A stretch of DNA of 64,000 nt from Bacteroidia bacterium (GTDB lineage: Bacteria > Bacteroidota > Bacteroidia > Flavobacteriales > Flavobacteriaceae): positions 372,001-436,000 of the forward strand of contig JAUIFO010000001.1 of NCBI GenBank assembly GCA_030430385.1. The letters are read 5' to 3'. The position numbers were made by a program, and so were the translations under genes. The notes under the pieces were generated by a model. It was not told where the DNA came from and ran no database searches. It was given only the letters and a program-made list of their open reading frames with translations. Position 1 is the stretch's first letter. Each line of letters starts with the position of its first letter. Shown piece after piece: positions 15,274 through 26,331 of this stretch.

Positions 15274-17823
15274 TTAAGACTCAGAATGCTTTTTAGGTTT
15301 CTCAATTTTGATGGATAATTCGTTAGTTTTCGAATTTAAATCCATCACAATTTTATCACCTTCCTGAAGTTTAGCATTAATGATTTCTTCAGCAAGCGCA
15401 TCTTCAATATACTTTTGAATAGCACGTTTTAAAGGTCTTGCACCATATTGTTGATCAAATCCTTTATCTGCAATATAATCAATAGCTTTAGTTGTTAATT
15501 TAAGCTCATAACCTAAACCTTTAATACGCTTGATTAAATGCTTTAATTCAATATTGATGATCTTATTAATGTGTTCTTTTTCAAGTACATTGAAAACCAT
15601 AACATCGTCAATTCTATTCAAGAATTCAGGAGCAAAGGCCTTTTTTAGAGCATTTTCAATAATACTTCTTGAATTGTCATTGGCTTGAGCAGTTTTAGCT
15701 GCAGTTCCAAATCCGACACCTTGTCCGAAATCTTTCAGCTTTCGAGCACCAATGTTAGAGGTCATGATAATGATGGTGTTTCTAAAATCAATCTTTCTAC
15801 CTAAGCTATCAGTTAAGTAGCCATCATCTAATACCTGAAGTAACATATTGAACACATCTGGATGTGCTTTTTCAATTTCATCAAGTAAAACAACAGCATA
15901 AGGCTTACGTCTCACTTTTTCAGTTAATTGGCCACCTTCTTCATAACCTACATATCCTGGAGGCGCACCAATGAGTCGAGAAATAGCGAACTTTTCCATA
16001 TACTCACTCATGTCAATTCGAACTAGAGCTTCTTCACTATCAAAAAGTTCACGAGCTAAGACCTTCGCTAATTGTGTTTTTCCAACGCCTGTTTGACCTA
16101 AAAAGATAAATGACCCAATTGGCTTATTCGGATCTTTAAGTCCAGCACGATTACGCTGAATGGCTTTAACAACTTTTGCAACAGCTTCATCTTGACCAAT
16201 GACTTTACCTTTTATAAGCTCAGGAAGTTGAGCTAATTTATTGCTTTCAGTTTGTGCAATTTTATTCACAGGAATACCAGTCATCATAGACACCACATCA
16301 GCAACATTGTCTTCTGTAACAATTTCTCTGTGTTGTTTGGTTTCTTCTTCCCATTTTTCTTGAGCAAGTGCTAATTCTTTTTCTAAGCGTTTTTCGTCAT
16401 CACGCAATTTAGCAGCTTCCTCATATTTTTGTTTTTTAACGACAGAATTCTTGGTCTCTTTAACGTCTTCTAGTTTCTTTTCAAGTTCAAGAATTTGTTT
16501 CGGAACATCAATATTTGTAATATGAACTCTAGATCCAGCTTCATCCAAAGCATCGATAGCTTTGTCTGGTAAAAAGCGTTCAGTCATATATCTGTTGGTC
16601 AATTTCACACAGGCTTCAATTGCGCCATCTGTATAATCAACATTGTGATGTTCCTCGTATTTACCTTTAATATTGTTGAGAATTTCAATGGTTTCTTCAA
16701 CACTTGTTGGCTCAACAATTACTTTTTGAAAACGACGTTCTAAAGCGCCATCTTTTTCGATGTATTGTCTGTATTCATCTAAAGTCGTTGCACCAATACA
16801 TTGAATCTCACCACGTGCAAGCGCAGGTTTGAACATATTTGAAGCATCTAAACTTCCAGTTGCGCCACCAGCACCAACTATGGTGTGAATTTCATCAATG
16901 AAGAGAATGATATCATCGTTCTTTTCAAGTTCATTCATAACAGCTTTCATGCGCTCTTCAAACTGACCTCTATATTTGGTGCCAGCAACAAGGCTAGCCA
17001 AGTCGAGGGTTACCACACGCTTATTAAATAAAATACGTGATACTTTACGTTTCACAATTCTAAGCGCTAATCCTTCAGCGATAGCAGATTTACCAACACC
17101 TGGTTCACCAATAAGTAGTGGATTGTTCTTTTTTCTTCGACTTAAAATTTGAGAAACACGTTGTATCTCCTTTTCACGACCCACTACAGGATCGAGTTTG
17201 CCTTCTTCTGCTAAAACCGTAAGATCTCTTCCAAAATTATCTAAAACAGGTGTTTTTGACTTTTTTGTAGATTTTGAACTAGACTGTCCAAACGGATTTT
17301 GCTTAGCATCATCGTCTTCAATCGGTTCATCATCAGAAAATGATTCCGCTTTAGGCGAATCTATATAATCGTCTTCGTTTGTAATCATAAATTTGAATTG
17401 TTCTTTAACATTATCATAATCCACTTTCAACTTATTCAAAAGTTTGGTAGTAGGATCATTTTCATTTCTTAAAATACACAATAGTAAATGTGCAGTGTTT
17501 ATAGAGGTACTTTGAAATAGTTTAGCTTCTAAGAAGGTTGTTTTTAAAGCACGCTCAGCTTGGCGCGTCAAGTGAAGATTTTTCTTTTCATTTGACGTGT
17601 CTGTAATATTTGGGTTGGCAGGACTCAGAATTTCAACTTTTCGTCTCAAATGACTCAAGTCAATTTCTAAAGCACCTAAAATGTCAATGGCTTTTCCATT
17701 ACCATCGCGAAGTAATCCCAACATTAAATGTTCGGTTCCAATAAAATCGTGACCTAATCGTAAAGCTTCTTCCTTGCTAAACGCAATTACATCTTTAACT
17801 CTTGGGGAAAAATTATCATCCAT
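15274..17823 (-). CDS. clpC: ClpC-type AAA+ ATPase, unfoldase of the Clp protease
   Basis: Two-ring AAA+ unfoldase that feeds damaged or regulated proteins to ClpP in the cytoplasm. In order: a double Clp N-domain (about 1-145), a charged linker, the first ATPase with Walker A GEPGVGKS near 239, a middle domain containing a UVR-like coiled coil (about 460-490), the second ATPase with Walker A GQTGVGKT near 576, and a C-terminal ClpB-D2-type domain. The length (849 aa) fits ClpC. I chose the ATG giving MDDNFSPRVKD because family members start there; the frame extends 12 codons further upstream through another ATG. It is transcribed divergently from gyrA and has its own terminator. Confidence 0.95.
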   Translation of the reverse strand: MDDNFSPRVKDVIAFSKEEALRLGHDFIGTEHLMLGLLRDGNGKAIDILGALEIDLSHLRRKVEILSPANPNITDTSNEKKNLHLTRQAERALKTTFLEAKLFQSTSINTAHLLLCILRNENDPTTKLLNKLKVDYDNVKEQFKFMITNEDDYIDSPKAESFSDDEPIEDDDAKQNPFGQSSSKSTKKSKTPVLDNFGRDLTVLAEEGKLDPVVGREKEIQRVSQILSRRKKNNPLLIGEPGVGKSAIAEGLALRIVKRKVSRILFNKRVVTLDLASLVAGTKYRGQFEERMKAVMNELEKNDDIILFIDEIHTIVGAGGATGSLDASNMFKPALARGEIQCIGATTLDEYRQYIEKDGALERRFQKVIVEPTSVEETIEILNNIKGKYEEHHNVDYTDGAIEACVKLTNRYMTERFLPDKAIDALDEAGSRVHITNIDVPKQILELEKKLEDVKETKNSVVKKQKYEEAAKLRDDEKRLEKELALAQEKWEEETKQHREIVTEDNVADVVSMMTGIPVNKIAQTESNKLAQLPELIKGKVIGQDEAVAKVVKAIQRNRAGLKDPNKPIGSFIFLGQTGVGKTQLAKVLARELFDSEEALVRIDMSEYMEKFAISRLIGAPPGYVGYEEGGQLTEKVRRKPYAVVLLDEIEKAHPDVFNMLLQVLDDGYLTDSLGRKIDFRNTIIIMTSNIGARKLKDFGQGVGFGTAAKTAQANDNSRSIIENALKKAFAPEFLNRIDDVMVFNVLEKEHINKIINIELKHLIKRIKGLGYELKLTTKAIDYIADKGFDQQYGARPLKRAIQKYIEDALAEEIINAKLQEGDKIVMDLNSKTNELSIKIEKPKKHSES

Positions 17824-18079
17824 AGTATAAGCTTTCTGCATTAAAAATAATAAAAACAACCATACAAAGGCAAAAACTGTACCTTAAAATATGTTAATTG
17901 ACGAATTGATAAAAAAACTTTTCAAAATCAAAACAATTAATAATGAACTTATTAAAAAAAAGAGCAAAAATTTGTTAATAAAAAGTCCCAAAAAAGCAAA
18001 TTATATGTACTGTAAACACTAATGAATTGGTTATCTTAGCGTGTTTTGAAAACCTACAAAAAATCTAATATTTTTATTT

Positions 18080-20629
18080 ATGGCAGAAGGAGAAAAACTG
18101 ATTCCAATTAACATTGAAGATGAAATGAAATCGGCTTACATTGATTACTCAATGTCAGTCATTGTGTCACGTGCATTACCAGATGTAAGAGATGGATTAA
18201 AGCCTGTTCACAGACGTGTGCTTTATGGAATGCATGAACTAGGCGTTAAGGCCAATACCGCTCACAAGAAATCGGCTAGAATTGTTGGAGAAGTGTTAGG
18301 TAAGTACCATCCACATGGTGATACTTCGGTATATGACACCATGGTACGTATGGCACAAGAATGGAGTTTACGTTACATGTTAATTGATGGTCAGGGGAAT
18401 TTTGGATCTGTAGATGGTGATAGTCCAGCGGCTATGCGTTATACAGAAGCAAGAATGCAGAAGATTTCTGAAGAGATGCTTGCTGATATCGATAAGGAAA
18501 CTGTAGATCACAAATTGAATTTTGATGATACACTTCAAGAGCCTACAGTGTTACCAACACGTATTCCTGGTTTATTAGTAAATGGTGCCTCTGGTATTGC
18601 TGTTGGTATGGCAACTAATATGCCGCCTCATAACCTTACGGAAGTTGTTAATGGAACCATTGCTTACATCGATAATAATGAAATAGAAGTTGATGAGTTG
18701 ATGCAACACATCAAAGCTCCTGATTTTCCAACAGGAGGAACTATCTATGGTTATGATGGTGTAAAAGAAGCGTTTCATACAGGTCGTGGGCGTATTGTAA
18801 TGCGTGGTAAGGCTAATATTGAAGAAGTTAACGGAAGAGAAACGATCATCGTTACCGAAATTCCATATCAAGTCAATAAAGCTGATATGATCAAGAAAAC
18901 TGCCGACTTGATCAATGATAAAAAATTAGAAGGGATTTCAACAATTAGAGATGAATCTGATAGAAATGGAATGCGCATTGTATACGTATTAAAACGTGAC
19001 GCGATTCCTAATATCGTTCTTAATAAACTTTACAAGTACACCGCTTTACAATCGTCTTTTAGTGTGAACAACATTGCACTTGTAAATGGTCGTCCACAAT
19101 TATTAAACTTAAAAGACCTAATTCACTATTTCGTAGAGCATCGACATGAAGTTGTTGTTCGACGTACTAAGTATGAATTACGTAAGGCTGAAGAACGTGC
19201 TCATATATTAGAAGGACTCATTATTGCATCTGATAATATTGATGAAGTTATAGCATTAATTAGAGCTTCTGCTAATGCAGATGAAGCACGAGCAAAATTA
19301 ATTGAGCGTTTTAAGTTAACCGAAATTCAAGCGAAAGCAATTGTTGAGATGCGTCTGCGTCAATTAACAGGACTGGAGCAAGATAAACTTCGCGCTGAAT
19401 ATGAAGAATTAATGAAAACCATCGAAGATCTTAAAGATATTCTAGATAAGAAAGATCGTAGAATGGACATCATTAAAGAAGAGTTAGAGGTTGTTAAAGA
19501 TAAATATGGTGATGAACGTCGTTCTTTAATCGAATATGCTGGTGGCGATTTAAGTATTGAAGATATGATTCCAGATGAGCAAGTGGTTATCACAATTTCT
19601 CATGCTGGATACATTAAGCGTACTTCGCTTACCGAATATAAAACACAAAATAGAGGAGGTGTTGGTCAAAAAGCATCTACTACCAGAAATGAAGATTTCC
19701 TAGAGCATTTATTTGTTGGAACCAACCATCAGTATATGTTGTTCTTTACACAAAAAGGAAAATGTTTCTGGATGCGTGTTTATGAAATCCCTGAAGGAAG
19801 CAAAACATCTAAAGGTCGTGCTATTCAAAACCTTATCAATATCGAACAAGATGATAAAGTAATGGCATTTATCTGTACACAAGATCTAAAAGATGAAGAT
19901 TATATTAATAATCACTATGTAATCATGGCTACTAAAAACGGTCAGGTTAAGAAAACTTCTTTAGAGCAATACTCGCGTCCGAGAACCAATGGTATCAATG
20001 CTATTACAATTAAAGAAAATGACGAATTGCTTGAAGCCAAATTGACTACTGGAAATAGTCAGGTGATGTTAGCGTTAAAATCTGGAAAAGCCATCCGATT
20101 TGAAGAAGCTAAAACGAGACCAATGGGTAGAAATGCTTCAGGTGTAAGAGGAATTACTTTAGCGAACAATAAAGATGAAGTGATTGGTATGATTGCTATT
20201 GAAAATCCTCAAGAAGAATCTGTTTTAGTGGTTTCTGAAAAAGGATATGGTAAACGTACATACATTGATGATCCTGAAGATGGTGAAGCGGTTTACAGAA
20301 TAACCAATCGTGGCGGTAAAGGTGTGAAAACTATTTCAATTACTGAAAAAACAGGTCATTTAGTAGCGATTAAATCTGTTACAGATGAAGACGATTTAAT
20401 GATCATCAACAAATCAGGAATCGCCATTAGAATGGAAGTCAATAGCTTAAGAGTTATGGGTAGAGCTACACAAGGTGTTAAACTGATCAACTTAAAAGGA
20501 AACGATTCTATTGCAGCTGTTGCTAAAGTTATGAAAGATGATGAAGACGAATCTGATGTTGATGATGTTGTAGAAAACCAAGATGAAGTTCAAGATGGCA
20601 CAACTCTTGATAATAGTTCAGACGAATAA
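18080..20629 (+). CDS. gyrA: DNA gyrase subunit A
   Basis: Breakage-reunion subunit of gyrase, which introduces negative supercoils together with GyrB. The catalytic tyrosine is Tyr121 in AAMRYTEAR. The quinolone region reads [10 protein letters not shown], with Thr82 at the position of E. coli Ser83 and Asp86 at the position of Asp87. The GyrA-box QNRGGVG in the C-terminal beta-pinwheel marks it as gyrase rather than topoisomerase IV. The extreme C-terminus is acidic ([17 protein letters not shown]), as is common in gyrase A. The 31-base gap to the following TPR gene suggests cotranscription. Upstream, TATCTTAG at 18032-18039 is a near match to a -7 box, but no clear -33 element was found. 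Confidence 0.97.
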   Translation: MAEGEKLIPINIEDEMKSAYIDYSMSVIVSRALPDVRDGLKPVHRRVLYGMHELGVKANTAHKKSARIVGEVLGKYHPHGDTSVYDTMVRMAQEWSLRYMLIDGQGNFGSVDGDSPAAMRYTEARMQKISEEMLADIDKETVDHKLNFDDTLQEPTVLPTRIPGLLVNGASGIAVGMATNMPPHNLTEVVNGTIAYIDNNEIEVDELMQHIKAPDFPTGGTIYGYDGVKEAFHTGRGRIVMRGKANIEEVNGRETIIVTEIPYQVNKADMIKKTADLINDKKLEGISTIRDESDRNGMRIVYVLKRDAIPNIVLNKLYKYTALQSSFSVNNIALVNGRPQLLNLKDLIHYFVEHRHEVVVRRTKYELRKAEERAHILEGLIIASDNIDEVIALIRASANADEARAKLIERFKLTEIQAKAIVEMRLRQLTGLEQDKLRAEYEELMKTIEDLKDILDKKDRRMDIIKEELEVVKDKYGDERRSLIEYAGGDLSIEDMIPDEQVVITISHAGYIKRTSLTEYKTQNRGGVGQKASTTRNEDFLEHLFVGTNHQYMLFFTQKGKCFWMRVYEIPEGSKTSKGRAIQNLINIEQDDKVMAFICTQDLKDEDYINNHYVIMATKNGQVKKTSLEQYSRPRTNGINAITIKENDELLEAKLTTGNSQVMLALKSGKAIRFEEAKTRPMGRNASGVRGITLANNKDEVIGMIAIENPQEESVLVVSEKGYGKRTYIDDPEDGEAVYRITNRGGKGVKTISITEKTGHLVAIKSVTDEDDLMIINKSGIAIRMEVNSLRVMGRATQGVKLINLKGNDSIAAVAKVMKDDEDESDVDDVVENQDEVQDGTTLDNSSDE

Positions 20630-20660
20630 AATTAATAACACTAAACAAATTAAATAACTA

Positions 20661-21932
20661 ATGAAAACGAAAGTAATAATCGCATTAGCACTTTTGGTAA
20701 GTTCATTCTCTTTTTCACAAAAGGATGAATTAAAAGCTGCTGAAAAAGCGCTTAAAAACAATAATTTTGCTGATGCAAAAACAGCAATCCAATCTGCTGA
20801 AGCACTTATAGGTTCTGCTGATGATAAAACGAAGGCAAAGTTTTATTATTTAAAAGGTCAGGCGCTTTATGCAGATGGCAATGGATCTAATGACGATATC
20901 AATGCTGCTATCGAAAGCTTCAATATGGTTAAAACCGTTGAAGAGAAGTCGGGAAAATCTAAGTATAGCACAGGTATTGATGCTTTAAAACAAGATATGT
21001 TGGCTAAGATTTTAACTAAAGCTAACGCAGCACTTCAGGATAAAAAGTATTTAGTTTCCTCAGCTGGATTTAATCAAGCGTACCGTATGTCTCCAAAAGA
21101 CACCTTATACTTGTATTACGCAGCTTCAACAGCAGTAACTGCTCAAGATTATGATATTTCTTTAAAGTATTACGAAGAATTAAGAGATTTGAATTACACA
21201 GGTATTCAAATGGAATATGTAGCTACCAATAAAGCTACAGGTGAAGTTGAACCTTTCGGAAGCAAACAACTACGTGATTTAGCTTTAAAAGGTGGTGATT
21301 ACATCTTGCCTAAAGATGAGAAAACAGATTCTAAAGCTGGAGAAATCATCAAAAATATCGCACTTATTTACAATAGTCAGGGTAAAGATGATAAGGCTAT
21401 TGCTGCGATTAAAGAAGCGAGAGCTGAAAACCCAGACGATTTATCTTTAATTCTTACTGAAGCAGACCTTGAGTCTAAATTAGGTAATGCTGAAAAAGCT
21501 AAAGGATTATACCAAGAGGCTATCGTTAAGGATCCTAACAATCAAAAGCTTAGATATAATATAGGTGTGATGACTATGAAGGAAGGCGATTATGATACCG
21601 CTCGAAAGTCTTTTGAGGAAGCTTTAAAATTAGATCCAACAATGAAGGATGCTGCGCTTAATATTTCTACAACCTATATTGATGAAGGAAATGTTTTGCT
21701 AGAAGAAATGAATAAGCTTTTAGAAAAAGGAACAGATGCAGCTTACACAAAATATGACGAATTAAAAGTTCAGAAATCAAACCTATATCAAGAAGGCGCA
21801 AATGTTCTTGAGCGATTTTTAGAAAACAATCCTAACGGTAGTAATGATGTATATCAACAGTTAAACAACATTTATTTGGCTATTGGAGAGGTTGAAAAAG
21901 CTAAGATGTATAAAGCTAAGATCAAGCAATAA
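20661..21932 (+). CDS. Secreted tetratricopeptide-repeat protein
   Basis: 423 residues with an N-terminal signal peptide (MKTKVIIALALLVSSFSFSQ). Several TPR units follow, clearest in the second half (KDDKAIAAIKEARAENPDD, AEKAKGLYQEAIVKDPNN, YDTARKSFEEALKLDP). TPR proteins act as protein-interaction scaffolds; location is likely periplasmic. It directly follows gyrA and is closed by a terminator, so the two probably form one transcript. A functional link with gyrase is not implied, since the protein is exported. Confidence 0.88.
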   Translation: MKTKVIIALALLVSSFSFSQKDELKAAEKALKNNNFADAKTAIQSAEALIGSADDKTKAKFYYLKGQALYADGNGSNDDINAAIESFNMVKTVEEKSGKSKYSTGIDALKQDMLAKILTKANAALQDKKYLVSSAGFNQAYRMSPKDTLYLYYAASTAVTAQDYDISLKYYEELRDLNYTGIQMEYVATNKATGEVEPFGSKQLRDLALKGGDYILPKDEKTDSKAGEIIKNIALIYNSQGKDDKAIAAIKEARAENPDDLSLILTEADLESKLGNAEKAKGLYQEAIVKDPNNQKLRYNIGVMTMKEGDYDTARKSFEEALKLDPTMKDAALNISTTYIDEGNVLLEEMNKLLEKGTDAAYTKYDELKVQKSNLYQEGANVLERFLENNPNGSNDVYQQLNNIYLAIGEVEKAKMYKAKIKQ

Positions 21933-21946
21933 TTCAAATTAATTGC

Positions 21947-21983
21947 AAAAAAAAAGCCACTCAAATTATGAGTGGCTTTTTTT
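21947..21983. terminator. Bidirectional terminator
   Basis: Stem AGCCACTCA / TGAGTGGCT is flanked by an A-run (9) and a T-run (7), so it serves both the TPR gene and the convergent NlpC/P60 gene. Confidence 0.92.
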
Positions 21984-21997
21984 ATTTATTTATGTAT

Positions 21998-22750
21998 TTA
22001 TGATATGATTTTTTTAATCACTCTTAGTTTATGTGTATGTGTTTTTTTATCCACATTATAAATTCCAGAATGGTCAAGTCGGTCAATTCTAACTTTTCCA
22101 TGTGCATGGATAATGTAATTGTCTTCCATGATAATGCCAACATGTGTAATTAAGCCTTCATTATTATCAAAAAAAGCCAGATCGCCTGGTTCACTTTCTT
22201 CAATAAAACTCAACGGGATTCCTTGAGTTGCTTGTTGCGAAGCATCTCTCAATAGGTCATAACCATTAAGTTTGTAAACCATTTGTGTAAAGCCAGAGCA
22301 ATCTATTCCAAAAGGAGTTTTTCCTCCCCAAAGATAAGGTGCATTAAGATAAGTAAATGCTGTTTTTATAATACTAGGCCTTGAGGAAATACCACTTACA
22401 GAATGACCATCAAAGCTATGCTCTAAGAGTTTTAAACCGTTTAAGGAAGCACCTAACGGAATTGTAATAAGCTGTTGCTTGTTGTCCTGAACATATTCAA
22501 TAAGATCATTAGATAAAATATGTGCTTGAGATGAAATATCGTAGTATTGATCTTCAGAAATCTCAAGGTATTGCTTATTGTCTATCCATCCTTCATAACT
22601 ATCATATGCTAATCGGATTCTACTCCAAGATTTACGTTGTTCCAACACTTTAAATAATTCACCATAAAGCACTTGTGAGACCAATTCAGACATATCTGAA
22701 GGCTCAACTCTCAAAGGAACAATACTTAAATTACAAATGCCGTATTGCAT
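21998..22750 (-). CDS. NlpC/P60 family cell-wall hydrolase with SH3-like N-terminus
   Basis: Cysteine peptidase of the kind that cleaves peptidoglycan stem peptides (gamma-D-Glu to diamino acid bonds). Residues 1-60 form an SH3-like module (VPLRVEPSDMSELVSQ). The NlpC/P60 domain occupies about 125-250 with Cys151 in GIDCSGF, His203 in THVGII, and His215 or His217 in IIHAHG as likely catalytic or polar residues. No signal peptide is visible, which is common for this flavobacterial type, so it may act on imported muropeptides (inference). It follows the thiolase gene by 13 bases and is probably cotranscribed with it. Confidence 0.9.
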   Translation of the reverse strand: MQYGICNLSIVPLRVEPSDMSELVSQVLYGELFKVLEQRKSWSRIRLAYDSYEGWIDNKQYLEISEDQYYDISSQAHILSNDLIEYVQDNKQQLITIPLGASLNGLKLLEHSFDGHSVSGISSRPSIIKTAFTYLNAPYLWGGKTPFGIDCSGFTQMVYKLNGYDLLRDASQQATQGIPLSFIEESEPGDLAFFDNNEGLITHVGIIMEDNYIIHAHGKVRIDRLDHSGIYNVDKKTHTHKLRVIKKIIS

Positions 22751-22763
22751 ACGTTGTTTTTGA

Positions 22764-23939
22764 TTAGCGTTCTAACACCATTGCAGAAGCACCACCACCA
22801 CCATTGCAAATAGCAGCAGCTCCAATCTTTGCATCATTTTGTTCAAGAACACTTAATAAGGTAATTAAGATCCTAACACCAGAACACCCAAGCGGATGAC
22901 CTAATGATACAGCACCACCATTTACATTGACATTGCTATCATTTAGACCTAGTAGTTTCATATTTGCTAAACCAACTACAGAAAAAGCTTCATTAAATTC
23001 AAAATAATCAACATCTTCTATCGCTATTCCAGCTTTTCCTAAAGCCTTAGGAAGCGCTTTGGCAGGAGCAGTAGTAAACCATTGAGGTTCTTGAGCTGCA
23101 TCAGCATAACTTTTAATCGTTGCTAAAGGTTGTAATCCTAGTGATTCTGCTTTGTCTTTACTCATTAAGACCATTGCACCAGCACCATCATTAATAGTTG
23201 AGGCATTGGCAGCAGTCACTGTACCTTCTTTTGTAAAAGCAGGACGTAATGCAGGAATTTTTTCCATTTTTACGTTTGTGTACTCTTCATCTTTAGAAAC
23301 TATAATAGCATCACCACGACGCTGAGGAACTTCAACTGGAACAACTTCATTGTCAAATTTTCCAGCATCCCAAGCTGCAGCAGATCTCTTATAAGATTGA
23401 ATTGCAAAATTATCTTGGTCTTCACGTGAAAACTTGTATTCTTCAGCACAAGCATCTGCACAAACTCCCATAGCGTTATTGTCGTACGCATCGACCAATC
23501 CGTCTTTTTGCATGCCATCTTCCATTGAAGCAGGTCCAAATTTCGTAGCGCTTCTTGCGTGGTAGTAATGCGGAATTAAACTCATATTTTCCATACCACC
23601 AGCAACAACAATTTCAGCATCACCTAAGGCAATAGCTTGAGCAGCTTGCATAACAGCTTTCATACCAGAAGAACAAACTTTGTTAACTGTGGTACAAGGC
23701 ACAGAATCTGGAATACCAGCATAAATAGCAGCTTGTCTTGCAGGCGCTTGACCAGTTCCAGCTTGTACAACATTTCCCATTAATACTTCATCTACCATTT
23801 CTGGTTTAAGATTGATCTTATCTAATGCACCTCGAATGGCAACAGCACCAAGTCTTGGCGCTGGAATAGAAGATAATGCACCAAGGAAACTTCCAATTGG
23901 TGTTCTTGCAGCTGATACGATTACGACGTCTTTACTCAT
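22764..23939 (-). CDS. Acetyl-CoA C-acetyltransferase (thiolase)
   Basis: Thiolase that condenses two acetyl-CoA or cleaves acetoacetyl-CoA, acting in cytoplasmic fatty-acid and ketone metabolism. The nucleophile is Cys89 in NKVCSSGMKA, the general base His348 in SLGHPLGCSG, and the second cysteine Cys378 in CNGGGGAS. The length of 391 aa is typical for the biosynthetic or degradative acetyl-CoA thiolase. The substrate chain length cannot be decided from sequence alone. A promoter match lies about 25 bases upstream. Confidence 0.95.
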   Translation of the reverse strand: MSKDVVIVSAARTPIGSFLGALSSIPAPRLGAVAIRGALDKINLKPEMVDEVLMGNVVQAGTGQAPARQAAIYAGIPDSVPCTTVNKVCSSGMKAVMQAAQAIALGDAEIVVAGGMENMSLIPHYYHARSATKFGPASMEDGMQKDGLVDAYDNNAMGVCADACAEEYKFSREDQDNFAIQSYKRSAAAWDAGKFDNEVVPVEVPQRRGDAIIVSKDEEYTNVKMEKIPALRPAFTKEGTVTAANASTINDGAGAMVLMSKDKAESLGLQPLATIKSYADAAQEPQWFTTAPAKALPKALGKAGIAIEDVDYFEFNEAFSVVGLANMKLLGLNDSNVNVNGGAVSLGHPLGCSGVRILITLLSVLEQNDAKIGAAAICNGGGGASAMVLER

Positions 23940-23964
23940 TTTTTTTCCTTTAAGTTTCTAGGTG

Positions 23965-23997
23965 CAAAACTAATCATTTTTAATAGATTTTTTGCAA
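23965..23997 (-). promoter_or_regulatory. Predicted promoter of the thiolase - NlpC/P60 pair
   Basis: On the minus strand TTG (23997-23995), a 22-base spacer, and TAGTTTTG (23972-23965) fit the Bacteroidota consensus. Confidence 0.5.
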
Positions 23998-24108
23998 TCA
24001 TTATGAGGATGTGAAAACTTTAATCTATTATAATTTCTTACTTTTGAATTATTCGTAGTTGTTTAGTTGTATTTGATAATACAATAGCAAAAACCTTAAT
24101 AGCCTCTT

Positions 24109-26151
24109 ATGGACGATTTAATTAATAAATGGTATAAAAATCATTCGCTTTTATATAAAGTGTTATTGTTTTTAAGTACTACATTTTTAATCGTTTATCT
24201 ATTTCCGAAGACTGGAAAGTTTAAATATAACTTTGATAAAGGAAAACCTTGGCAATCTGAAAATTTATTGGCGCCATTTGATTTTGCTATTGCAAAATCA
24301 TTTGAAGAAATAGAGAATGAGACCGCTGAAATTCAAGACGCTAGTATTATTTATTTTGATGTTGATTCTAATGTGAAGTCAGGTGTCTTAAAGGATTACG
24401 ATGTGGTTTTCAATGAAATGTTCTCAGATTCAATTTCAGAAAAAGAAACATTGTATGATGTAGGAACCTCTGTCATAAATAAAATATATACTCACGGAGT
24501 TTTAGATGAAGATTATTCGTATTCTGATGATAAGACAATCATTCTCATTGATAATCAAGTTCAAATTTCTAAAACTATTTTTAGTGAGCTTACAAAGGCT
24601 GATGAATTTAGAACTGTAGTTGAAGAGGAGTTGTCATCAAATAATCTTTCAAATCATAGAACGAGCTTTGTGTCCTTGTTTTTTGATATCGTAAAACCTA
24701 ATGTTGCTTTAAATTTATCGCTCACAGATCAAGCCCTTCAAGAAGAATTAAATGGAATTTCTCCTGTTAGAGGTAATATTGAAAAAGGAACGTTAATAAT
24801 TTCTAAGGGAGAAATCGTTGATGGCGAAAAGTTTAATATTCTCAGTTCGCTTGAAGCCGAGTATGAATCTCAAGTATGGAGTACATCTACTTATAATCTT
24901 GTCATTTTTGCTTATGCTTTATTAGTAGCTTTAGCATTATTGATGCTTTTATTGTTTTTAAGAAAGTATAGAGTAGAAGTGTTCTTAGACAATACTAAGG
25001 TCACATTTATTTTCTTCAACATCCTGCTTATGATTTTGCTAACAACCTTAGTAATTAATTATAATGCTGAATATGTTTATGTGATACCGCTTTGTATTCT
25101 TCCGCTGGTTTTAAAAGCATTTTTTGATGCTCGACTCGGACTATTTGCTCATGTTTTAACCGTTTTACTTTTAGGGTTTATTGTCCCAAATAGTTATGAA
25201 TATATGTTTCTGCAAATTATTGCTGGAATTGTTACCATACTCACAGTTTCTGAATTGTACAAGCGCGCCAATTTGTTTATATCTGTTGGCCAAATAACGC
25301 TCATTTATATTATTGCCTACTTCGCCTTTTATGTGATTCATGAAGGCAGTATTACCAATTTAGATATGGAAACTTTTGGGTTATTCATTCTTTGTGGTTT
25401 GGCTACGTTGTTCGTACAACCACTTATTTATATATATGAAAAGTTATTTGGGTTGGTCTCTGATGTGTCTTTATTAGAATTATCAGACACGAATACAAAA
25501 CTTTTGAAAGAATTATCAAATAAAGCTCCTGGAACATTTCATCATTCGTTGAATGTAGCCAATTTAGCTGAAGCTTCCGCTAATGAAATTGGTGCTAATG
25601 CAATGCTTGCAAGAGTTGGAGCTCTTTATCATGATATTGGTAAAATGAAAGCACCAACATATTTTACCGAAAATCAGGCAACAGGAATTAACTCACATGA
25701 TGAATTGTCTTCACGAGAGAGTGCTAAAATTATTATTGATCATGTCATTGACGGCATTGAAATTGCTAAAAAATACAATTTGCCAGACCGTGTTATTGAT
25801 TTCATCAGAACACATCATGGTACAAGTACGGTCTATTATTTCTACAGAAAGGAAAAAGAGTTAGATGACAATGTCTCTATTGATGATTTTAGATATCCTG
25901 GACCAAAGCCATTTAGTAAAGAAACAGCTATATTGATGATGTGTGATAGCGTTGAAGCTGCGTCTAAGAGTTTGAAAGAACCGTCATCAACTAAGATTGA
26001 TAAATTTGTTGAATCGATTATCAATAAGCAAATGGAAGACGGACAATTTTTAAACGCTAATATTACCTTTAAAGAAATCCAATCGATCAAGAAGATTCTA
26101 AAAAATAAGCTTGCTAACATATTCCACCTCAGAATCGAATACCCTGAATAG
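24109..26151 (+). CDS. 7TM-HD family membrane phosphodiesterase (PgpH-like)
   Basis: 680 residues: an N-terminal membrane segment (about 15-32), a large extracytoplasmic 7TM-HDED-type domain (about 50-265), a bundle of seven membrane helices (about 270-460), and a cytoplasmic HD domain (about 475-660). The HD domain shows HHSLNVANLAE and YHDIGKM. Proteins of this architecture (PgpH in Firmicutes) hydrolyse cyclic di-AMP; the same substrate here is likely but not shown by sequence. TACTTTTG at 24039-24046 is a possible -7 box. The tRNA cluster follows on the same strand with its own promoter. Confidence 0.92.
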   Translation: MDDLINKWYKNHSLLYKVLLFLSTTFLIVYLFPKTGKFKYNFDKGKPWQSENLLAPFDFAIAKSFEEIENETAEIQDASIIYFDVDSNVKSGVLKDYDVVFNEMFSDSISEKETLYDVGTSVINKIYTHGVLDEDYSYSDDKTIILIDNQVQISKTIFSELTKADEFRTVVEEELSSNNLSNHRTSFVSLFFDIVKPNVALNLSLTDQALQEELNGISPVRGNIEKGTLIISKGEIVDGEKFNILSSLEAEYESQVWSTSTYNLVIFAYALLVALALLMLLLFLRKYRVEVFLDNTKVTFIFFNILLMILLTTLVINYNAEYVYVIPLCILPLVLKAFFDARLGLFAHVLTVLLLGFIVPNSYEYMFLQIIAGIVTILTVSELYKRANLFISVGQITLIYIIAYFAFYVIHEGSITNLDMETFGLFILCGLATLFVQPLIYIYEKLFGLVSDVSLLELSDTNTKLLKELSNKAPGTFHHSLNVANLAEASANEIGANAMLARVGALYHDIGKMKAPTYFTENQATGINSHDELSSRESAKIIIDHVIDGIEIAKKYNLPDRVIDFIRTHHGTSTVYYFYRKEKELDDNVSIDDFRYPGPKPFSKETAILMMCDSVEAASKSLKEPSSTKIDKFVESIINKQMEDGQFLNANITFKEIQSIKKILKNKLANIFHLRIEYPE

Positions 26152-26182
26152 AAAAATCATCTATAAAAAGTTTAAAAAATAG

Positions 26183-26213
26183 TTGCGTTCTTAACAATGA
26201 AAAGTTACATTTG
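26183..26213 (+). promoter_or_regulatory. Predicted promoter of the tRNA cluster
   Basis: TTG at 26183-26185, a 20-base spacer, and TACATTTG at 26206-26213; the expected start of transcription is about 28 bases before the first tRNA. Confidence 0.65.
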
Positions 26214-26247
26214 CATCCGATTTTAAAAGAACGTTCTTTATAAAATA

Positions 26248-26331
26248 GGAGAGGTGCCAGAGTGGTAATGGAGCAGATTGCTAATCTGTCAACGCGTAAG
26301 TGTTGCCCGGGTTCGAATCCCGGTCTCTCCG
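26248..26331 (+). tRNA. tRNA-Ser (GCT)
   Basis: Acceptor arms GGAGAGG / TCTCTCC, anticodon GCT at 26280-26282 in loop TTGCTAA, a long variable arm typical of tRNA-Ser, and T-arm GGGTTCGAATCCC. No CCA is encoded. Confidence 0.97.

Noticed and set aside
18032-18039. Possible gyrA -7 box TATCTTAG
   Set aside because: One mismatch in the conserved TTTG and no -33 element at proper distance, so it is not listed as a feature.
22764-23939. Possible horizontal origin or defence-island context between clpC and the tRNA cluster
   Set aside because: All genes are common core genes of the family; the tRNA cluster has no integrase or direct repeat next to it.
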